From Roseivivax jejudonensis (GTDB taxonomy: Bacteria; Pseudomonadota; Alphaproteobacteria; Rhodobacterales; Rhodobacteraceae): 64,000 bases of DNA. Position numbers and translations under genes: made by a program. Position 1 is the first letter of the stretch. Every line of letters begins with the position of its first letter. This document shows positions 1 to 9,728 of this stretch, one piece after another. Where the stretch lies: the NCBI RefSeq assembly GCF_900172265.1, contig NZ_FWFK01000003.1, positions 310,001-374,000 on the forward strand. The letters run 5' to 3'. The notes beneath the pieces are model-generated. The model worked only from the letters and a program-made list of their open reading frames with translations, was not told the DNA's origin and searched no databases.

Positions 1-362
1 GCCGCGGGCTCGGCCACGCGACCGCGGCGCGCCCGCGCCAGCCCGAGCCGCAGGATCGCCATCAGCACAGCCGAGACGGACAGCGACACCCAGACGAAGG
101 TCAGGCCGATCAGGAAGACCAGCACGCCTTCGCCGAGCGTGAAACCGCCCGACCGAAACCACCGCGCGATGCCCCAAATCAGCGACAGCGTGATCGCGAT
201 CGCGGGGCCGAACGCACCGAGACGCCAAGCCACGTCGCCGATCGTCCAGCCAGGCAGCGTGCGGCCCGCCTCGGGACGGTCGCGGAAGCTCTGCGCGCGC
301 ATCGGCAGCGGCGCCTCGGGCGGCATGGCCGCGCCCGTCGGCGCAAAGGTCAGGCGGTCCAT
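1..362 (-). CDS. opgH: Glucans biosynthesis glucosyltransferase OpgH (N-terminal part, cut by window edge)
   Basis: Only the first 120 residues are in the window. OpgH is the inner-membrane glycosyltransferase that builds the beta-glucan backbone of osmoregulated periplasmic glucans from UDP-glucose. The visible part has a proline-rich cytoplasmic start (MPPEAPLPMRAQ, residues 13-24, typical of OpgH/MdoH N-termini) and two hydrophobic spans at about residues 46-66 and 78-104. The catalytic domain lies beyond the left edge. Its ATG overlaps the 3' end of opgG by 13 bp, so the two are translationally coupled. The call rests on this N-terminus and on the opgC-opgG context. Confidence 0.85.
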   Translation of the reverse strand, partial: MDRLTFAPTGAAMPPEAPLPMRAQSFRDRPEAGRTLPGWTIGDVAWRLGAFGPAIAITLSLIWGIARWFRSGGFTLGEGVLVFLIGLTFVWVSLSVSAVLMAILRLGLARARRGRVAEPA

Positions 363-1900
363 CGGTAGAGCCACACCTCGCTCAGAGGCGCGCCGTCCAT
401 CCGGAGCTGCGCGCGCATTTCGACGAGAGGGGCCTCGTTGGGAAACAGCGAGAAGCCGAGCCGGGCGCCGCCCGTCTCGGGGTTGCGTTCGACGATCGCG
501 GGGCCGAGTTCGCCACCGCCGGCCGACCGCACCAGAGTGTCGACCTTGCTCAGATCGTCCGGCAGGGCATCGCCGTCCTCGAAGTCGATGGCAAACCGGA
601 TGCCACCGTCGCGGCCGCGCCCGGCGCGGGTGTTCAGCACCCGAAGGCCGGTGGCGTGGTCGCTCTGCGCGCTCCACGTCATGTCGTACGCGAAGCGCCG
701 TGAGGATCCGGGCGAGAGCGGCTCGGACGGCCGCCAGTAGGCGACGATGTTGTCGTAGACTTCGTCGTCTGTCGGGATCTCGACCAGCGTGACGGCGCCT
801 GGCCCCCAATCCTCGCGCGGGGCGATCCAGAGCGACGGGCGACGATGGTAGAGCGCTTCGAGATCGCCGTAATCCTCGAACGCGCGGGCGCGCTGCATCA
901 GGCCGAAGCCGCGCGGGCTGTCGTCCACGAACACGCTGACCTGCAGCGTCTTCGGATTGGCGAGCGCGCGCCACAAGCTTTCGCCCGCGCCGTTGTGGAT
1001 CAGAAGACCATCGGAATCGTGGATCGCCGAACGGAAGTCGGAAAAGCGGTGCCGATTGGTTTCGTCGAACTGGAACATCGAGGTCAGCGGCGCGAGGCCG
1101 ACATGATCGAGCTGTTCGCGTGCGAAGATCTCGGCTTCCACGCCGATCTCGAGCCGGCGTCCCGGGCGCAGCACGAAACGGTAGGCGCCCGTCGCGCGCG
1201 GGCTGTCGAGAAGCGCGTGCACCACCAAGGTCTTGGCTCCGGGGGCCGGACGCTCGATCCAGAAGCGCCGGAACTCCGGGAACTCCTCGCCTTCGGGCTC
1301 GGCTGTATCAATGGCGAGGCCGCGGGCCGAAAGGCCGTAGATCTGGCTCGCCCCGATCCCGCGGAAATAGCTCGCGCCCTGGAAGACCGCGAACTCGGTG
1401 AACACGTCCGGACGCTCCAGCTCGGCCCTGAGCCGGAAACCCGAATAGCCCAGCGTCTCGTCGATCGGCAGATCGGGAAACTGATCCGTGCGGTCGAACA
1501 CCTCGAGGTCGAAGAGGACGGGCCGCGCCTCGCCGTTCTCGACCACCGCTATGTCGATCGGCGTCGGGTAGTAGAGCCCCGGCGCGAATACGTCCATACG
1601 GAAGGGCTCTTTGCCGCTCGCGTTCCACAGCGCGTTGCGCGGGTCGAACCAGATCGCGCGATACTGGTCGTAATCGATCGACGTCCACGCTTCGGGAATG
1701 CGCTGCGGCGCGGTGTAGGGCTCTGCCGCGAGCGCGCGCGCAAGCTCGCGCACGTCTTCGGGCGCGAACGGGTCGGGCGTTCCGAGTTGCAGCCCCGGCA
1801 CCTCGGGATCTGCCGCTCCGCCGGAGGCGCCCTCCTGCTGTGCGCGCACGGGAGCCGCGAAGCAGGCCATCAGTCCCGCCAGAACCTGTCTTCTGTCCAT
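350..1900 (-). CDS. opgG: Periplasmic glucan biosynthesis protein OpgG/OpgD family
   Basis: 516 residues, the usual length for the MdoG family (periplasmic proteins that branch or release the glucan backbone made by OpgH). The N-terminus (MDRRQVLAG, then a hydrophobic stretch ending AAPVRA-Q around residue 20) carries a twin arginine, so export may be through Tat as known for OpgD; Sec export as for OpgG cannot be excluded. The remainder is the all-beta MdoG domain. It lies between opgC (7 bp upstream) and opgH (13-bp overlap) on the same strand, matching the linkage of opgG, opgH and opgC known from Rhodobacter sphaeroides. G versus D subtype is not settled. Confidence 0.88.
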   Translation of the reverse strand: MDRRQVLAGLMACFAAPVRAQQEGASGGAADPEVPGLQLGTPDPFAPEDVRELARALAAEPYTAPQRIPEAWTSIDYDQYRAIWFDPRNALWNASGKEPFRMDVFAPGLYYPTPIDIAVVENGEARPVLFDLEVFDRTDQFPDLPIDETLGYSGFRLRAELERPDVFTEFAVFQGASYFRGIGASQIYGLSARGLAIDTAEPEGEEFPEFRRFWIERPAPGAKTLVVHALLDSPRATGAYRFVLRPGRRLEIGVEAEIFAREQLDHVGLAPLTSMFQFDETNRHRFSDFRSAIHDSDGLLIHNGAGESLWRALANPKTLQVSVFVDDSPRGFGLMQRARAFEDYGDLEALYHRRPSLWIAPREDWGPGAVTLVEIPTDDEVYDNIVAYWRPSEPLSPGSSRRFAYDMTWSAQSDHATGLRVLNTRAGRGRDGGIRFAIDFEDGDALPDDLSKVDTLVRSAGGGELGPAIVERNPETGGARLGFSLFPNEAPLVEMRAQLRMDGAPLSEVWLYRWTA

Positions 1901-1906
1901 ATGTCC

Positions 1907-3142
1907 TTACGTCCTCGGCTGCCGCCAGGGCTGAGATTTGAACCAACCGACCATATACGCCATCGCGACGAGAAATGCCGCACCGCAGCAGTTAACGATC
2001 AACATGGTCAAAGCGTTCCGTCCGATCACGTCGAGAACGAGGCCCAGAACCCGGGCGAGGAACATCGACGTGATGAAGATCGCCAGCGATTGCTGCCCGA
2101 CCTTTAGGATCGCCGCGAGGCCGGCGCGCCAGGTGCGCGCGACCGGCCCGTCGCCGGCCGGCGGCTTCAGCCGGGCCCCGCGATCACCGACCGCGACCCA
2201 GGCGAGATAGGCGAGCGCGAGAAAGTGGAGGTAGCGCAGGATCGCGAAGTCGGTTTTCTGCCGCAGCACGTAAATGTCGGGATAGACGTCCATCGACCAC
2301 TCGGCCGCCGCGGGCCACGTCACGGACAACAGTTCCACCACCCGCGGCGAGGACAGGGGCGATGTCAGCACCAGGAAGGCGATCGACAGCCAGATAAGTC
2401 CGTTTGTCTTGGGCGGCGCCGGAAGCCAGCCCGCCATCAAAGCGAACCCCGTGAAGAACACCAGTTGCCAGCCGAACGGGTTGAAGAACCATTCGCGGTC
2501 CGACCACGGCTCGGCCGGGAGCGCGAGGATCTGCAGCTGCGCGAGGAGCCAGACGACGATCACCGCCGCCGCACCGAGCCATTTGTGGACGCCCACCAGC
2601 GCCACGAGGATCGGCATCATCGCGAGGATCACGAGATACATCGGCAGGATGTCGAAGTAGTTCGGCACGTAGGTGAGCGTCAGCAGCCCGATCAGGTTCT
2701 GGCCGGTATCCTCGAAGAACGGCACGAGGTTGAGTTGCCCCACGTAGTCGCGTTCGAACGTGCCGGTGGCGTTGAGCCCCGCAACGAGCGCGGCGACGGC
2801 GAGGAAGAGGCCGATATGAGCCCAGTAGACCTGCCAGCACCGGAACGCGACGCGCGCGGCGCCAAGAAACCAAGAGCGTTCGCGAAACACCTTTCCGAAC
2901 GCGAGCGCGGACGCCATGCCGGAGCAGAACACGAAGATCTCGGTCGCGTCGGAAAAGCCGAAGCGCGCGGGTATCCAGCCGGTCACCCAATTGCCGGGCG
3001 TGTGGGCGATCAGGATGATGAACATCGCGAGCCCGCGGAAGAAATCGAGCCGCGGGTCGCGAACACCCGCGCGGGGTGCCGTCTCCGCGGCGCGCGGCGC
3101 GGCCGAGGTGCGAACCGGGGGAACGGCAGTGGCGTCGGTCAT
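1907..3142 (-). CDS. opgC: OpgC-type acyltransferase-like membrane protein
   Basis: 411 residues from the ATG at 3142; an upstream in-frame start would add 39 residues of Arg/Ala-rich sequence with no family resemblance. After a soluble N-terminus (about 30 residues) comes the family hallmark RLDFFRGLAMFIILIAHTPG (residues 28-50 region), followed by roughly ten hydrophobic segments to the C-terminus. OpgC adds succinyl groups to the periplasmic glucans at the inner membrane. It stops 6 bp before the opgG start, so the two form one operon. A second, unlinked homologue starts at 32123. Confidence 0.88.
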   Translation of the reverse strand: MTDATAVPPVRTSAAPRAAETAPRAGVRDPRLDFFRGLAMFIILIAHTPGNWVTGWIPARFGFSDATEIFVFCSGMASALAFGKVFRERSWFLGAARVAFRCWQVYWAHIGLFLAVAALVAGLNATGTFERDYVGQLNLVPFFEDTGQNLIGLLTLTYVPNYFDILPMYLVILAMMPILVALVGVHKWLGAAAVIVVWLLAQLQILALPAEPWSDREWFFNPFGWQLVFFTGFALMAGWLPAPPKTNGLIWLSIAFLVLTSPLSSPRVVELLSVTWPAAAEWSMDVYPDIYVLRQKTDFAILRYLHFLALAYLAWVAVGDRGARLKPPAGDGPVARTWRAGLAAILKVGQQSLAIFITSMFLARVLGLVLDVIGRNALTMLIVNCCGAAFLVAMAYMVGWFKSQPWRQPRT

Positions 3143-3173
3143 GGGCGCAGACTCATTGTTCGTTCGCGCTGCG

Positions 3174-4547
3174 CTATGCGCTGCGGCGCTGCGCCTCGTA
3201 AAGAGGGCGCCCCGCGCGCGCATCGTCGATGGCGGATCGCCGCGTCTCGGCGAAGGCATCGGCGTGGCCGTCCCGCAGGACGGTGCGCTCGGTCAGGATC
3301 GCCTCGGCATCATCGAGGCGGCCGGCACGCAGCCCCGCATCGACGGTGATCCGCTCGAACACGTCGCGTTGTGCGTGACTGCCGCCAATTGTCGGCAGGT
3401 GTGCGCGGGCCGCGCGCAGACGCTCGAACGCGACCGCGTACTGGCCCTCGCCAAAGGCGGCCAGCCCCTCGGCGGCCGCGTGCCCGGGATGATCGTAGAG
3501 GCGTCCGTGCTCGGTGCGCGGCGCGCCGGTTTCGCCGATGCGCGCTGCCAGCCGCGCCGCGGCGCCCGGACGATGATCGCCGGCCAGCGCCAGCATGTAG
3601 TGCAGGTCGGCGAAGACGAGGCAGCCGTCCGAAAGCCGGCGTTCTGCCAGATCGCCCAACTCGTGCCACCGGTCACCGCAGGTCACGCCCTCCAGTTCGA
3701 GGCGCATGAGCAGCGACGAGGCATTGGCGACATCGCGATAATCGTCGCTGTGCTCCGCCCGGATCTGGGTGTCGTAGAGGTCGAGCACCAGATCGTGCTC
3801 GCCCCGGTCGAGGTGCAGGAGCGCCTTGTGCCACCACACGTGGTAACGGAAGTTGTTGCAATGATCCCAAGCGCGGCGGTTCTCGTCGATAAGCGCGATC
3901 CCGTCGCCCGGGCGGTGCGTCATGTCGTGGACATGCGCAACTGCGTGCAGGCCCCACGCGTCGTCCGCACAGAGTGCGAGGCCCGCGCGCCCGGCCCCCT
4001 CCGCCTCGGTGTAGGCGCCCGTCTCCTCCAGAGCGAAGGCGTGGCACCCCATCGCGTAGCCGCGCAGCGGATGGTCGGGCGCGTGTCCGGCCAGCGCGCG
4101 CTCTACCGAGCGACGCATGCCTCCGGCGTCGCCGAGGATAAAGCGGATCCCGTGCACGACCTTCAGGGTCAGCGTGTCCTCGGGCGTCGCGGACAGCACG
4201 CTCTCGAGGTGGAACACGGCGCCCGACGGCGCCCCGTCGAGCCAGCATCCGAGCGCGTCGGTCCATGCCCTCGCACGCGCAGGCGCCCCGCCAAGGGTCA
4301 GCGCCGCCCGGGCCGTGGAATACGCCCCCCGCGCGGCCTCGGTCATCTCGGCGCGGCCCAGCATGAGGCAGAACAGCCCCTTCGCCGCGAGAGGCATCGC
4401 CGCGTCGGGCGAGCGGTCCAGCACGTTGGCGAGGTGATCCGGCGTGCTCTTGGAATGCGCGAGAAACGCGACGATCATGGCATTCCACGCCGCCAGGGCC
4501 TCGGGGTCGTCGAGGCCGCAATCGGCGCGACAAAGGTCAAAGGCCAT
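3174..4547 (-). CDS. TTC38-like tetratricopeptide repeat protein
   Basis: 457 residues, soluble and helical, with TPR-like helix pairs throughout (for example AARGAYSTARAALTLGG and ERALAGHAPDHPLRGYAMGC). The run of conserved His/Trp residues near residues 215-260 (HAVAHVHDM, FRYHVWWHKALLHLD) is typical of the TTC38 family, whose biochemical role is unknown. I chose the ATG at 4547; 33 further in-frame residues upstream are Cys/His-rich and have no SD. The gene ends 31 bp before opgC on the same strand, so it may be co-transcribed with the glucan genes, though nothing in it points to glucan synthesis. Confidence 0.75.
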   Translation of the reverse strand: MAFDLCRADCGLDDPEALAAWNAMIVAFLAHSKSTPDHLANVLDRSPDAAMPLAAKGLFCLMLGRAEMTEAARGAYSTARAALTLGGAPARARAWTDALGCWLDGAPSGAVFHLESVLSATPEDTLTLKVVHGIRFILGDAGGMRRSVERALAGHAPDHPLRGYAMGCHAFALEETGAYTEAEGAGRAGLALCADDAWGLHAVAHVHDMTHRPGDGIALIDENRRAWDHCNNFRYHVWWHKALLHLDRGEHDLVLDLYDTQIRAEHSDDYRDVANASSLLMRLELEGVTCGDRWHELGDLAERRLSDGCLVFADLHYMLALAGDHRPGAAARLAARIGETGAPRTEHGRLYDHPGHAAAEGLAAFGEGQYAVAFERLRAARAHLPTIGGSHAQRDVFERITVDAGLRAGRLDDAEAILTERTVLRDGHADAFAETRRSAIDDARAGRPLYEAQRRSA

Positions 4548-4578
4548 GTGTGCGTCGTCCTTGCAGGCAGGGCGTGGT

Positions 4579-4599
4579 CCGCAGGCGTCGTGCCTGCGG
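4579..4599. other. Perfect 8-bp hairpin between CoA transferase and TTC38-like genes
   Basis: CCGCAGGC and GCCTGCGG flank a 5-nt loop inside the 144-bp gap between the CoA transferase stop and the TTC38-like start. No T-run follows in either direction, so this is either a weak terminator of the upstream gene or a leader hairpin of the downstream one. Confidence 0.35.
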
Positions 4600-4691
4600 G
4601 TTCGTCCTGACCAATGTAAACATGGGTCGACGCAGCCGAATGTCACATGGCTGCCAGCCTGCGGTTTTGTGATCGCGTCGCTGCCGTCACG

Positions 4692-5909
4692 TCATCGTTT
4701 GCCGCGCCGCGCGAGCGCGTCCCGCAGCCGGTCGAGCGCAATGTCCGTATGCTCGCCCACGCGTGGCGGCGGAGCCGACGCGGCGACCGGCGTTCGCGAG
4801 AATTTCAACGGATTGCCAAGGAGTTGCACCGAACCCGAGGTGACATCGTCGCGCGGAACCGAGATCACCGCTCCCCGCGCCTCGGCCTGGTCGGAACCGA
4901 GCGCCTGAGCGACCGTGTGGATCGGTCCGGCCGGAACGGTCACCGCGCTCAACTGCTCAAGAATGTCTCTTTGCGACCGCTCTGCGAAGAGATCTGTAAC
5001 AATTTCCGTCAGCGCGACCCGGTTCTCGAGCCGCAAGGGGTTGGTCAGAAAGCGCGGATCGACGGCCAGGTCCGGCCGTCCCATGGCCGTGGCGAAGCGG
5101 CCGAACTGGCCGTCGTTGCCAACCGCGAGAATCACGTGGCCGTCAGCACATGGATACACGTCGTAGGGGCAGATGTTCGGATGTGCGTTGCCACGCCGCT
5201 CGGGGTCACGGCCAGACAGCAGGTAGTTCGTGCCCTCGTTGATAAGCCACGCCATCTGCGAGTCGACGAGCGCGAGGTCGATATGCTGGCCCTCGCCGGT
5301 CGCGTCTCGGTGACGCAAGGCCGCAAGAATACCGATCGCGGCGTACATCCCGCACATCACGTCGGCGATGCCGACGCCCACCTTGTGCGGGGTGCCCTCG
5401 GCAGGACCGGTCAGCGACATGATCCCGCCGAACCCCTGCGCCATCAGGTCGTAACCGGCGAGTTTGCGGTTCGGCCCGGTCTGTCCGAACCCCGAGATCG
5501 AGCAGTAGACGAGGTCGGGGCGCTCGGTGCAGAGCGTTTCGTGGTCGAGCCCGTACTTGCGGAGCCCGTCAGGCTTGAAGTTCTCGATCACCACGTCGGC
5601 AGCCATCGCGATCTCGCGCACGAGCGCGCGGCCCTCTTCCGTCCCGATGTCCGCCGCGACCGACAGCTTGGAGCGGTTGGCCGCCATGAAATAGGCCGAC
5701 AGATCCGTCACCCCGTCGGTCGTGTCGGCGTAGGGTGGGCCCCACGCGCGGGTGTCGTCGCCGCCGGTCTTGGGGTTCTCGATCTTCAGGATCAGCGCCC
5801 CCAGGTCGCCGAGCATCTGCGTGGCCGTCGGCCCCGCCAGAATGCGCGACAGGTCGCAGACGATAAGCCCGTCGAGCGGGCCCTTGGGCGTGTCAGATGC
5901 GTCCGTCAT
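4692..5909 (-). CDS. CaiB/BaiF family (class III) CoA transferase
   Basis: 405 residues, the standard size of the formyl-CoA transferase superfamily, which moves CoA between carboxylic acids through an enzyme-bound aspartyl thioester. N-terminal GLIVCDLSRILAGP (14-27), NPKTGGDDTRAWGPP (45-59) and YCSISGFGQTGPN (135-147) are family signatures. The likely catalytic Asp is D183 in GVGIADVMCG. The start overlaps the end of the ThDP enzyme gene by 17 bp, so the pair is co-transcribed. That pairing resembles frc-oxc of oxalate degradation, but the partner is not clearly an oxalyl-CoA decarboxylase; the acyl substrate is open. Confidence 0.88.
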   Translation of the reverse strand: MTDASDTPKGPLDGLIVCDLSRILAGPTATQMLGDLGALILKIENPKTGGDDTRAWGPPYADTTDGVTDLSAYFMAANRSKLSVAADIGTEEGRALVREIAMAADVVIENFKPDGLRKYGLDHETLCTERPDLVYCSISGFGQTGPNRKLAGYDLMAQGFGGIMSLTGPAEGTPHKVGVGIADVMCGMYAAIGILAALRHRDATGEGQHIDLALVDSQMAWLINEGTNYLLSGRDPERRGNAHPNICPYDVYPCADGHVILAVGNDGQFGRFATAMGRPDLAVDPRFLTNPLRLENRVALTEIVTDLFAERSQRDILEQLSAVTVPAGPIHTVAQALGSDQAEARGAVISVPRDDVTSGSVQLLGNPLKFSRTPVAASAPPPRVGEHTDIALDRLRDALARRGKR

Positions 5910-7509
5910 AGCTCCTCCGGTCGATCTCCGCGGCGATCACGGTGAACGCGTCGGCGGCCATGGCGCGCGTCAGGGCGGCCTCGAGATCGGGCACGGACGA
6001 CACCGTGGCCCCGTCCCCGCCCATTGCGCGGCCGAGCGCCGCGAAATCGGTGCGTCCGAAATCGACGCCCGTGTTGGTCAGCTGGCGCTGGCGCTGCTTG
6101 AGCTCGATGAGCGCGAGCGAGCGGTCCACGAAGACCACGAAGATCGTGCGCAACCCCAGATCGGCGGCGGTGGCCAGATCGCCCGCCACCATCAGAAAGC
6201 CCGCGTCGCCCGAGAATGACACGACCGTGCGCTCGGGCGAGGCCAGCGACATTCCCATGGCCAGCGGCACCGCGCACCCCATCGTGCACAGGCCCGAGGA
6301 CTGCACCAGCGCGCGAGGTTCGTGGCACCGCCACATCTGGCTCAGCAAGATACGGTGCGCGCCGCTGTCGGCCGTGGCCAGGACATCGCCGGGAAGCACC
6401 CGCCGGCAGGTCTCGATCACCTGCGCCGGTCCCCAATCGGGCCCGGGAGCGAACGCTTCGGCCAAGGCTGCGCGCGCAGTGCGGATCCGACCGTTCCAGC
6501 CGGTCGCTTCGGTCGTGCCATCGGTCAGCGCGCGAAGCGTCGGACCGATCGCGGCCTGCACGTTGACGCTGCCCTGATGCATGTAGTGCGTGTTCGGCTC
6601 GGGCCCGATGTCGATCACGGTCTGTCGGTCGGGATGGACGGCATCCTGCCAGCCGATCCGCATCTCGACCGGATCATACCCTGCAAGGAGCACGACGTCG
6701 GCATCGGCCACGAGCGGCAGGAGATGCGTGTCGGCCAGAGGCGACAGGCCCGCCCCGCCAAGTGCCAGCGGATGGTCCTCGGGCATCAGGCCCTTGGCCT
6801 TGTAGGAGGTGACGACCGGGGCGCCGAGGCGTTCTGCCACCGTTGCGAGATCGGTCACCCCCTCGTTCACAGCGTCGACGCCCGCGACGATCAGTGGCCG
6901 GTCGGCGCCCGCGACTGCGACGCGCGCAGCGTCGAACTCCGCCGACGGTGCCGGCGCGACCGGCAGGGCGGGACGGCGGCGCTGCGCCGGCGCCGGGCGG
7001 GCCGGCGCAGCGGCCACCGAGATCGGCAGGTCGATATGGACCGGACCGGGGCGGCCGTCTGTCGCGATGGCGAGCGCCTTGTCGGCAATCGCTTCCGCCG
7101 CGCCGGGCACCATCGTGAAGCTCGCCTTGCAGACCTGAGCGAAGACCGCGCGCTGATCCAGCACCTGGTGGGTATAGCGTGCCGCGGTATCGGCATCGAC
7201 GGCGCCGGTCACGAGGATCATCGGCACCCGGTCTTCGCGCGCGTTCTCGGCCACGTTGACGGCGTTGAGCGCACCCGGCCCCACCGTGGCGACGAGGAGC
7301 GCCGGCGCGCCGGTGCGGTGATGCACGCCCTCGGCCATGAAGCCGCCGGCGTTCTCGTGACGCACCAGCACGAAATCGATGCCTGCGACGCCCAGCGCAT
7401 CGAGAAACGTCAGCACTTCGCCTCCCGGCATGCCGAACGCGGTGCGGCAACCCGCGGCGGCGAGCCTCCGCGCGAGAATGTCGGCCGTCCGCACGCTCTG
7501 GTCGGTCAT
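5893..7509 (-). CDS. Thiamine-diphosphate-dependent enzyme, acetolactate synthase-like
   Basis: 538 residues with the three domains of the ALS/pyruvate oxidase superfamily. The cofactor-activating glutamate is E52 in VRHENAGGFMAEG; the middle domain runs roughly 190-330. The diphosphate-binding motif near residue 434 reads GDAGF rather than GDG, and the usual asparagine pair about 28 residues later is replaced by D462-R463, so the ThDP motif is divergent. It overlaps the downstream CoA transferase gene by 17 bp. Candidates are a 2-oxoacid or acyl-CoA lyase; no small regulatory subunit gene is nearby, which argues against a biosynthetic acetolactate synthase. Confidence 0.8.
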   Translation of the reverse strand: MTDQSVRTADILARRLAAAGCRTAFGMPGGEVLTFLDALGVAGIDFVLVRHENAGGFMAEGVHHRTGAPALLVATVGPGALNAVNVAENAREDRVPMILVTGAVDADTAARYTHQVLDQRAVFAQVCKASFTMVPGAAEAIADKALAIATDGRPGPVHIDLPISVAAAPARPAPAQRRRPALPVAPAPSAEFDAARVAVAGADRPLIVAGVDAVNEGVTDLATVAERLGAPVVTSYKAKGLMPEDHPLALGGAGLSPLADTHLLPLVADADVVLLAGYDPVEMRIGWQDAVHPDRQTVIDIGPEPNTHYMHQGSVNVQAAIGPTLRALTDGTTEATGWNGRIRTARAALAEAFAPGPDWGPAQVIETCRRVLPGDVLATADSGAHRILLSQMWRCHEPRALVQSSGLCTMGCAVPLAMGMSLASPERTVVSFSGDAGFLMVAGDLATAADLGLRTIFVVFVDRSLALIELKQRQRQLTNTGVDFGRTDFAALGRAMGGDGATVSSVPDLEAALTRAMAADAFTVIAAEIDRRSYDGRI

Positions 7510-7602
7510 CGGCTGTCCGGGCCTCTCTGTTGGTCGTCCACCCCGCCGGCAGGAAGCCCGCACGCGCGCCGGAACGCAAGCCGGTAGGCGTCGGGGCGCC
7601 GG

Positions 7603-8730
7603 TTACAGGCGCTCGATGTCGCCCTCTGCGCGCGCGGCGTGGAACGCCGCCTCGAACTCCGAGAAGCGTCCCTCTGCGATCGCGTCGCGCATGCCCTGCA
7701 TCAGTTCCTGATAGTAATGAAGGTTATGCCAGGTCAGCAGCATCCCGGCGATCATTTCCTGCGATCGCGTCACGTGGTGCAGGTAGGCGCGCGAATAACC
7801 GCGGCAGGCAGGGCAGCCGCATGCCTCGTCGAGCGGTCGCGGATCGTCGGCGTGGCGCGCGTTGCGCAGGTTGACCTGCCCGCGCCGCGTCCAGGCCTGC
7901 CCGGTGCGGCCCGAGCGCGAGGGCAGCACGCAATCCATCATGTCGACGCCGCGCGCGACCGCGCCGACGATGTCGTCAGGCTTGCCAACTCCCATGAGAT
8001 AGCGCGGCTTGTCTTCGGGCAGCATCGCCGGCGCATGATCGAGGCATCCGAACATCGCCTCCTGCCCTTCGCCAACGGCCAGCCCGCCGATCGCATAGCC
8101 TTCAAAGCCGATCTCGCGCAGTGCGGCCGCGCTCTCTTCCCGCAGGTCGTGCTCCAGCCCGCCCTGCTGGATCCCGAAGAGCGCATGGCCGGGCCGGTCG
8201 CCGAATGCCTCACGCGATCGGCGCGCCCAGCGCATCGACAGGTGCATCGACGACGCGAGGCGGTCGCGGTCGGCGGGCAGCGCGGGGCACTCGTCGAAGG
8301 CCATCACGATGTCCGAGCCGAGAAGGCGCTGGATCTCCATCGACCGTTCGGGCGACAGAGCGTGCTTCGAGCCGTCGATATGGCTGCGGAAGGTCACGCC
8401 GGACTCGTCCAGCTTGCGCAGATCGGCGAGCGACATGACCTGGAAGCCGCCCGAATCGGTGAGGATCGGCTTGTCCCAGTTCATGAAGCGGTGCAGCCCG
8501 CCCAGCGCATGCACCCGCTCGGCCCCCGGGCGTAGCATCAGATGGTAGGTGTTGCCGAGCAGGATGTCGGCGCCCGTGGACGCCACGCTTTCGGGCAGCA
8601 TCGCTTTGACCGTCGCGGCGGTCCCGACCGGCATGAAGGCCGGGGTGCGGATCGCACCGCGCGGCGTGTCGATGCGACCGGTGCGCGCCGCACCGTCGGT
8701 CGCCTGAAGGATGAAGGAAAACCGGGACAT
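7603..8730 (-). CDS. tgt: tRNA-guanine transglycosylase (queuine tRNA-ribosyltransferase)
   Basis: 375 residues, full length. Tgt swaps guanine 34 for preQ1 in tRNAs with GUN anticodons. D92 in [10 protein letters not shown] and D266 in [14 protein letters not shown] are the acid/base and nucleophile positions of the family; the zinc site is C304, C306, C309 and a following His ([16 protein letters not shown]). The ATG at 8730 is preceded by a strong SD (AAAGGAGGG), which decides it over the longer frame upstream. It is transcribed away from the DUF2189 gene; 93 bp separate it from the ThDP gene downstream. Confidence 0.96.
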   Translation of the reverse strand: MSRFSFILQATDGAARTGRIDTPRGAIRTPAFMPVGTAATVKAMLPESVASTGADILLGNTYHLMLRPGAERVHALGGLHRFMNWDKPILTDSGGFQVMSLADLRKLDESGVTFRSHIDGSKHALSPERSMEIQRLLGSDIVMAFDECPALPADRDRLASSMHLSMRWARRSREAFGDRPGHALFGIQQGGLEHDLREESAAALREIGFEGYAIGGLAVGEGQEAMFGCLDHAPAMLPEDKPRYLMGVGKPDDIVGAVARGVDMMDCVLPSRSGRTGQAWTRRGQVNLRNARHADDPRPLDEACGCPACRGYSRAYLHHVTRSQEMIAGMLLTWHNLHYYQELMQGMRDAIAEGRFSEFEAAFHAARAEGDIERL

Positions 8731-8867
8731 CGCCCTCCTTTGCAACAGCGCCGCGGACGCGGCAAGGGTGGCGTGAGGGCGCGAGCGTTGCAGACTGGCC
8801 GCCACCGGGTGCAGCGCCCGAGAATCGTGTATCATCGACGTGGAACCCTGCGCCGAGGACCAGCGCC

Positions 8868-9647
8868 ATGACGACACTGCCCGATCCCTCCGCCGACTCC
8901 GCCGTCGCGCCGCTGGCTTTTTCAGACCTGTCCGACGCGCTGCGGGCCGGGCTCGCCGATTTCCGCGCGGCGCCCCAGTTCGGGCTCTTCTTCGCGGCGG
9001 TCTACGTGATCATGGGGCTCGCGCTGGTGCGGCTGGGCGCGGGCATGCTGACGTGGACGCTGACGATGACGCTCGGGTTCCCGCTCGCCGCACCGTTTCT
9101 CGCGGTCGGGCTCTACGAGGTCAGCCGGCGCCGGGCCCAAGGCGCGCGCCCGCGCTTTGCGGAAGTGCTGGGCGTGGTGTGGGCCGAACGAAACCGCCAG
9201 ATCCCGTGGATCGGTGCCCTCATCCTGATCTACGTGCTGTTCTGGAGCTTTCTTGCGCACATGCTGTTCGCCCTGTTCATGGGGCCGTCGGCGATGATGG
9301 GGCCACCGGAGTCGCTGTCGACTTATCTGACGGGCGACGGGCTGACGATGCTGGCGACCGGCACCATTGTCGGCGCAGTCCTGGCCTTCCTGCTGTTTGC
9401 GCTCACCGCCGTCAGCCTGCCGATGCTGCTGGACCGCGAGGTCGATTTCGTGACCGCCATGCTGGCCAGTGTGCGGCTGGTCCGCGACAACCTCGCGGTG
9501 ATGGCGCTCTGGGCGGCCATCATCGCCGTGCTGACCCTGGCCGCGCTCGCGCCGGTCTTTCTGGGTCTGTTTCTGGTGCTGCCGGTCCTCGGCCATGCGA
9601 GCTGGCATCTTTATTGCCGCGCGGCAGGCAAGGGCCTTCTCGACTGA
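8868..9647 (+). CDS. DUF2189 domain integral membrane protein
   Basis: 259 residues with about six hydrophobic segments (roughly 40-58, 62-85, 118-140, 165-188, 205-228, 230-248). The pattern [17 protein letters not shown] and [19 protein letters not shown] fits the DUF2189 family of predicted inner-membrane proteins of unknown function, common in Rhodobacterales. It is divergent from tgt and followed after 81 bp by the RimK-like gene on the same strand. No catalytic motif is visible. Confidence 0.75.
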   Translation: MTTLPDPSADSAVAPLAFSDLSDALRAGLADFRAAPQFGLFFAAVYVIMGLALVRLGAGMLTWTLTMTLGFPLAAPFLAVGLYEVSRRRAQGARPRFAEVLGVVWAERNRQIPWIGALILIYVLFWSFLAHMLFALFMGPSAMMGPPESLSTYLTGDGLTMLATGTIVGAVLAFLLFALTAVSLPMLLDREVDFVTAMLASVRLVRDNLAVMALWAAIIAVLTLAALAPVFLGLFLVLPVLGHASWHLYCRAAGKGLLD

Positions 9648-9728
9648 CATCGACGCTTCGGGCGCACCGACTTGCCGGACCGGCGGGGGCTTGGTAGCCG
9701 TGACGCGCCGTTCCCGAAGGACCCCGAC

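Noticed and set aside
2225-3349. Long plus-strand ORF opposite opgC
   Set aside because: Shadow of a clear membrane protein; His/Arg/Glu-rich without domain.
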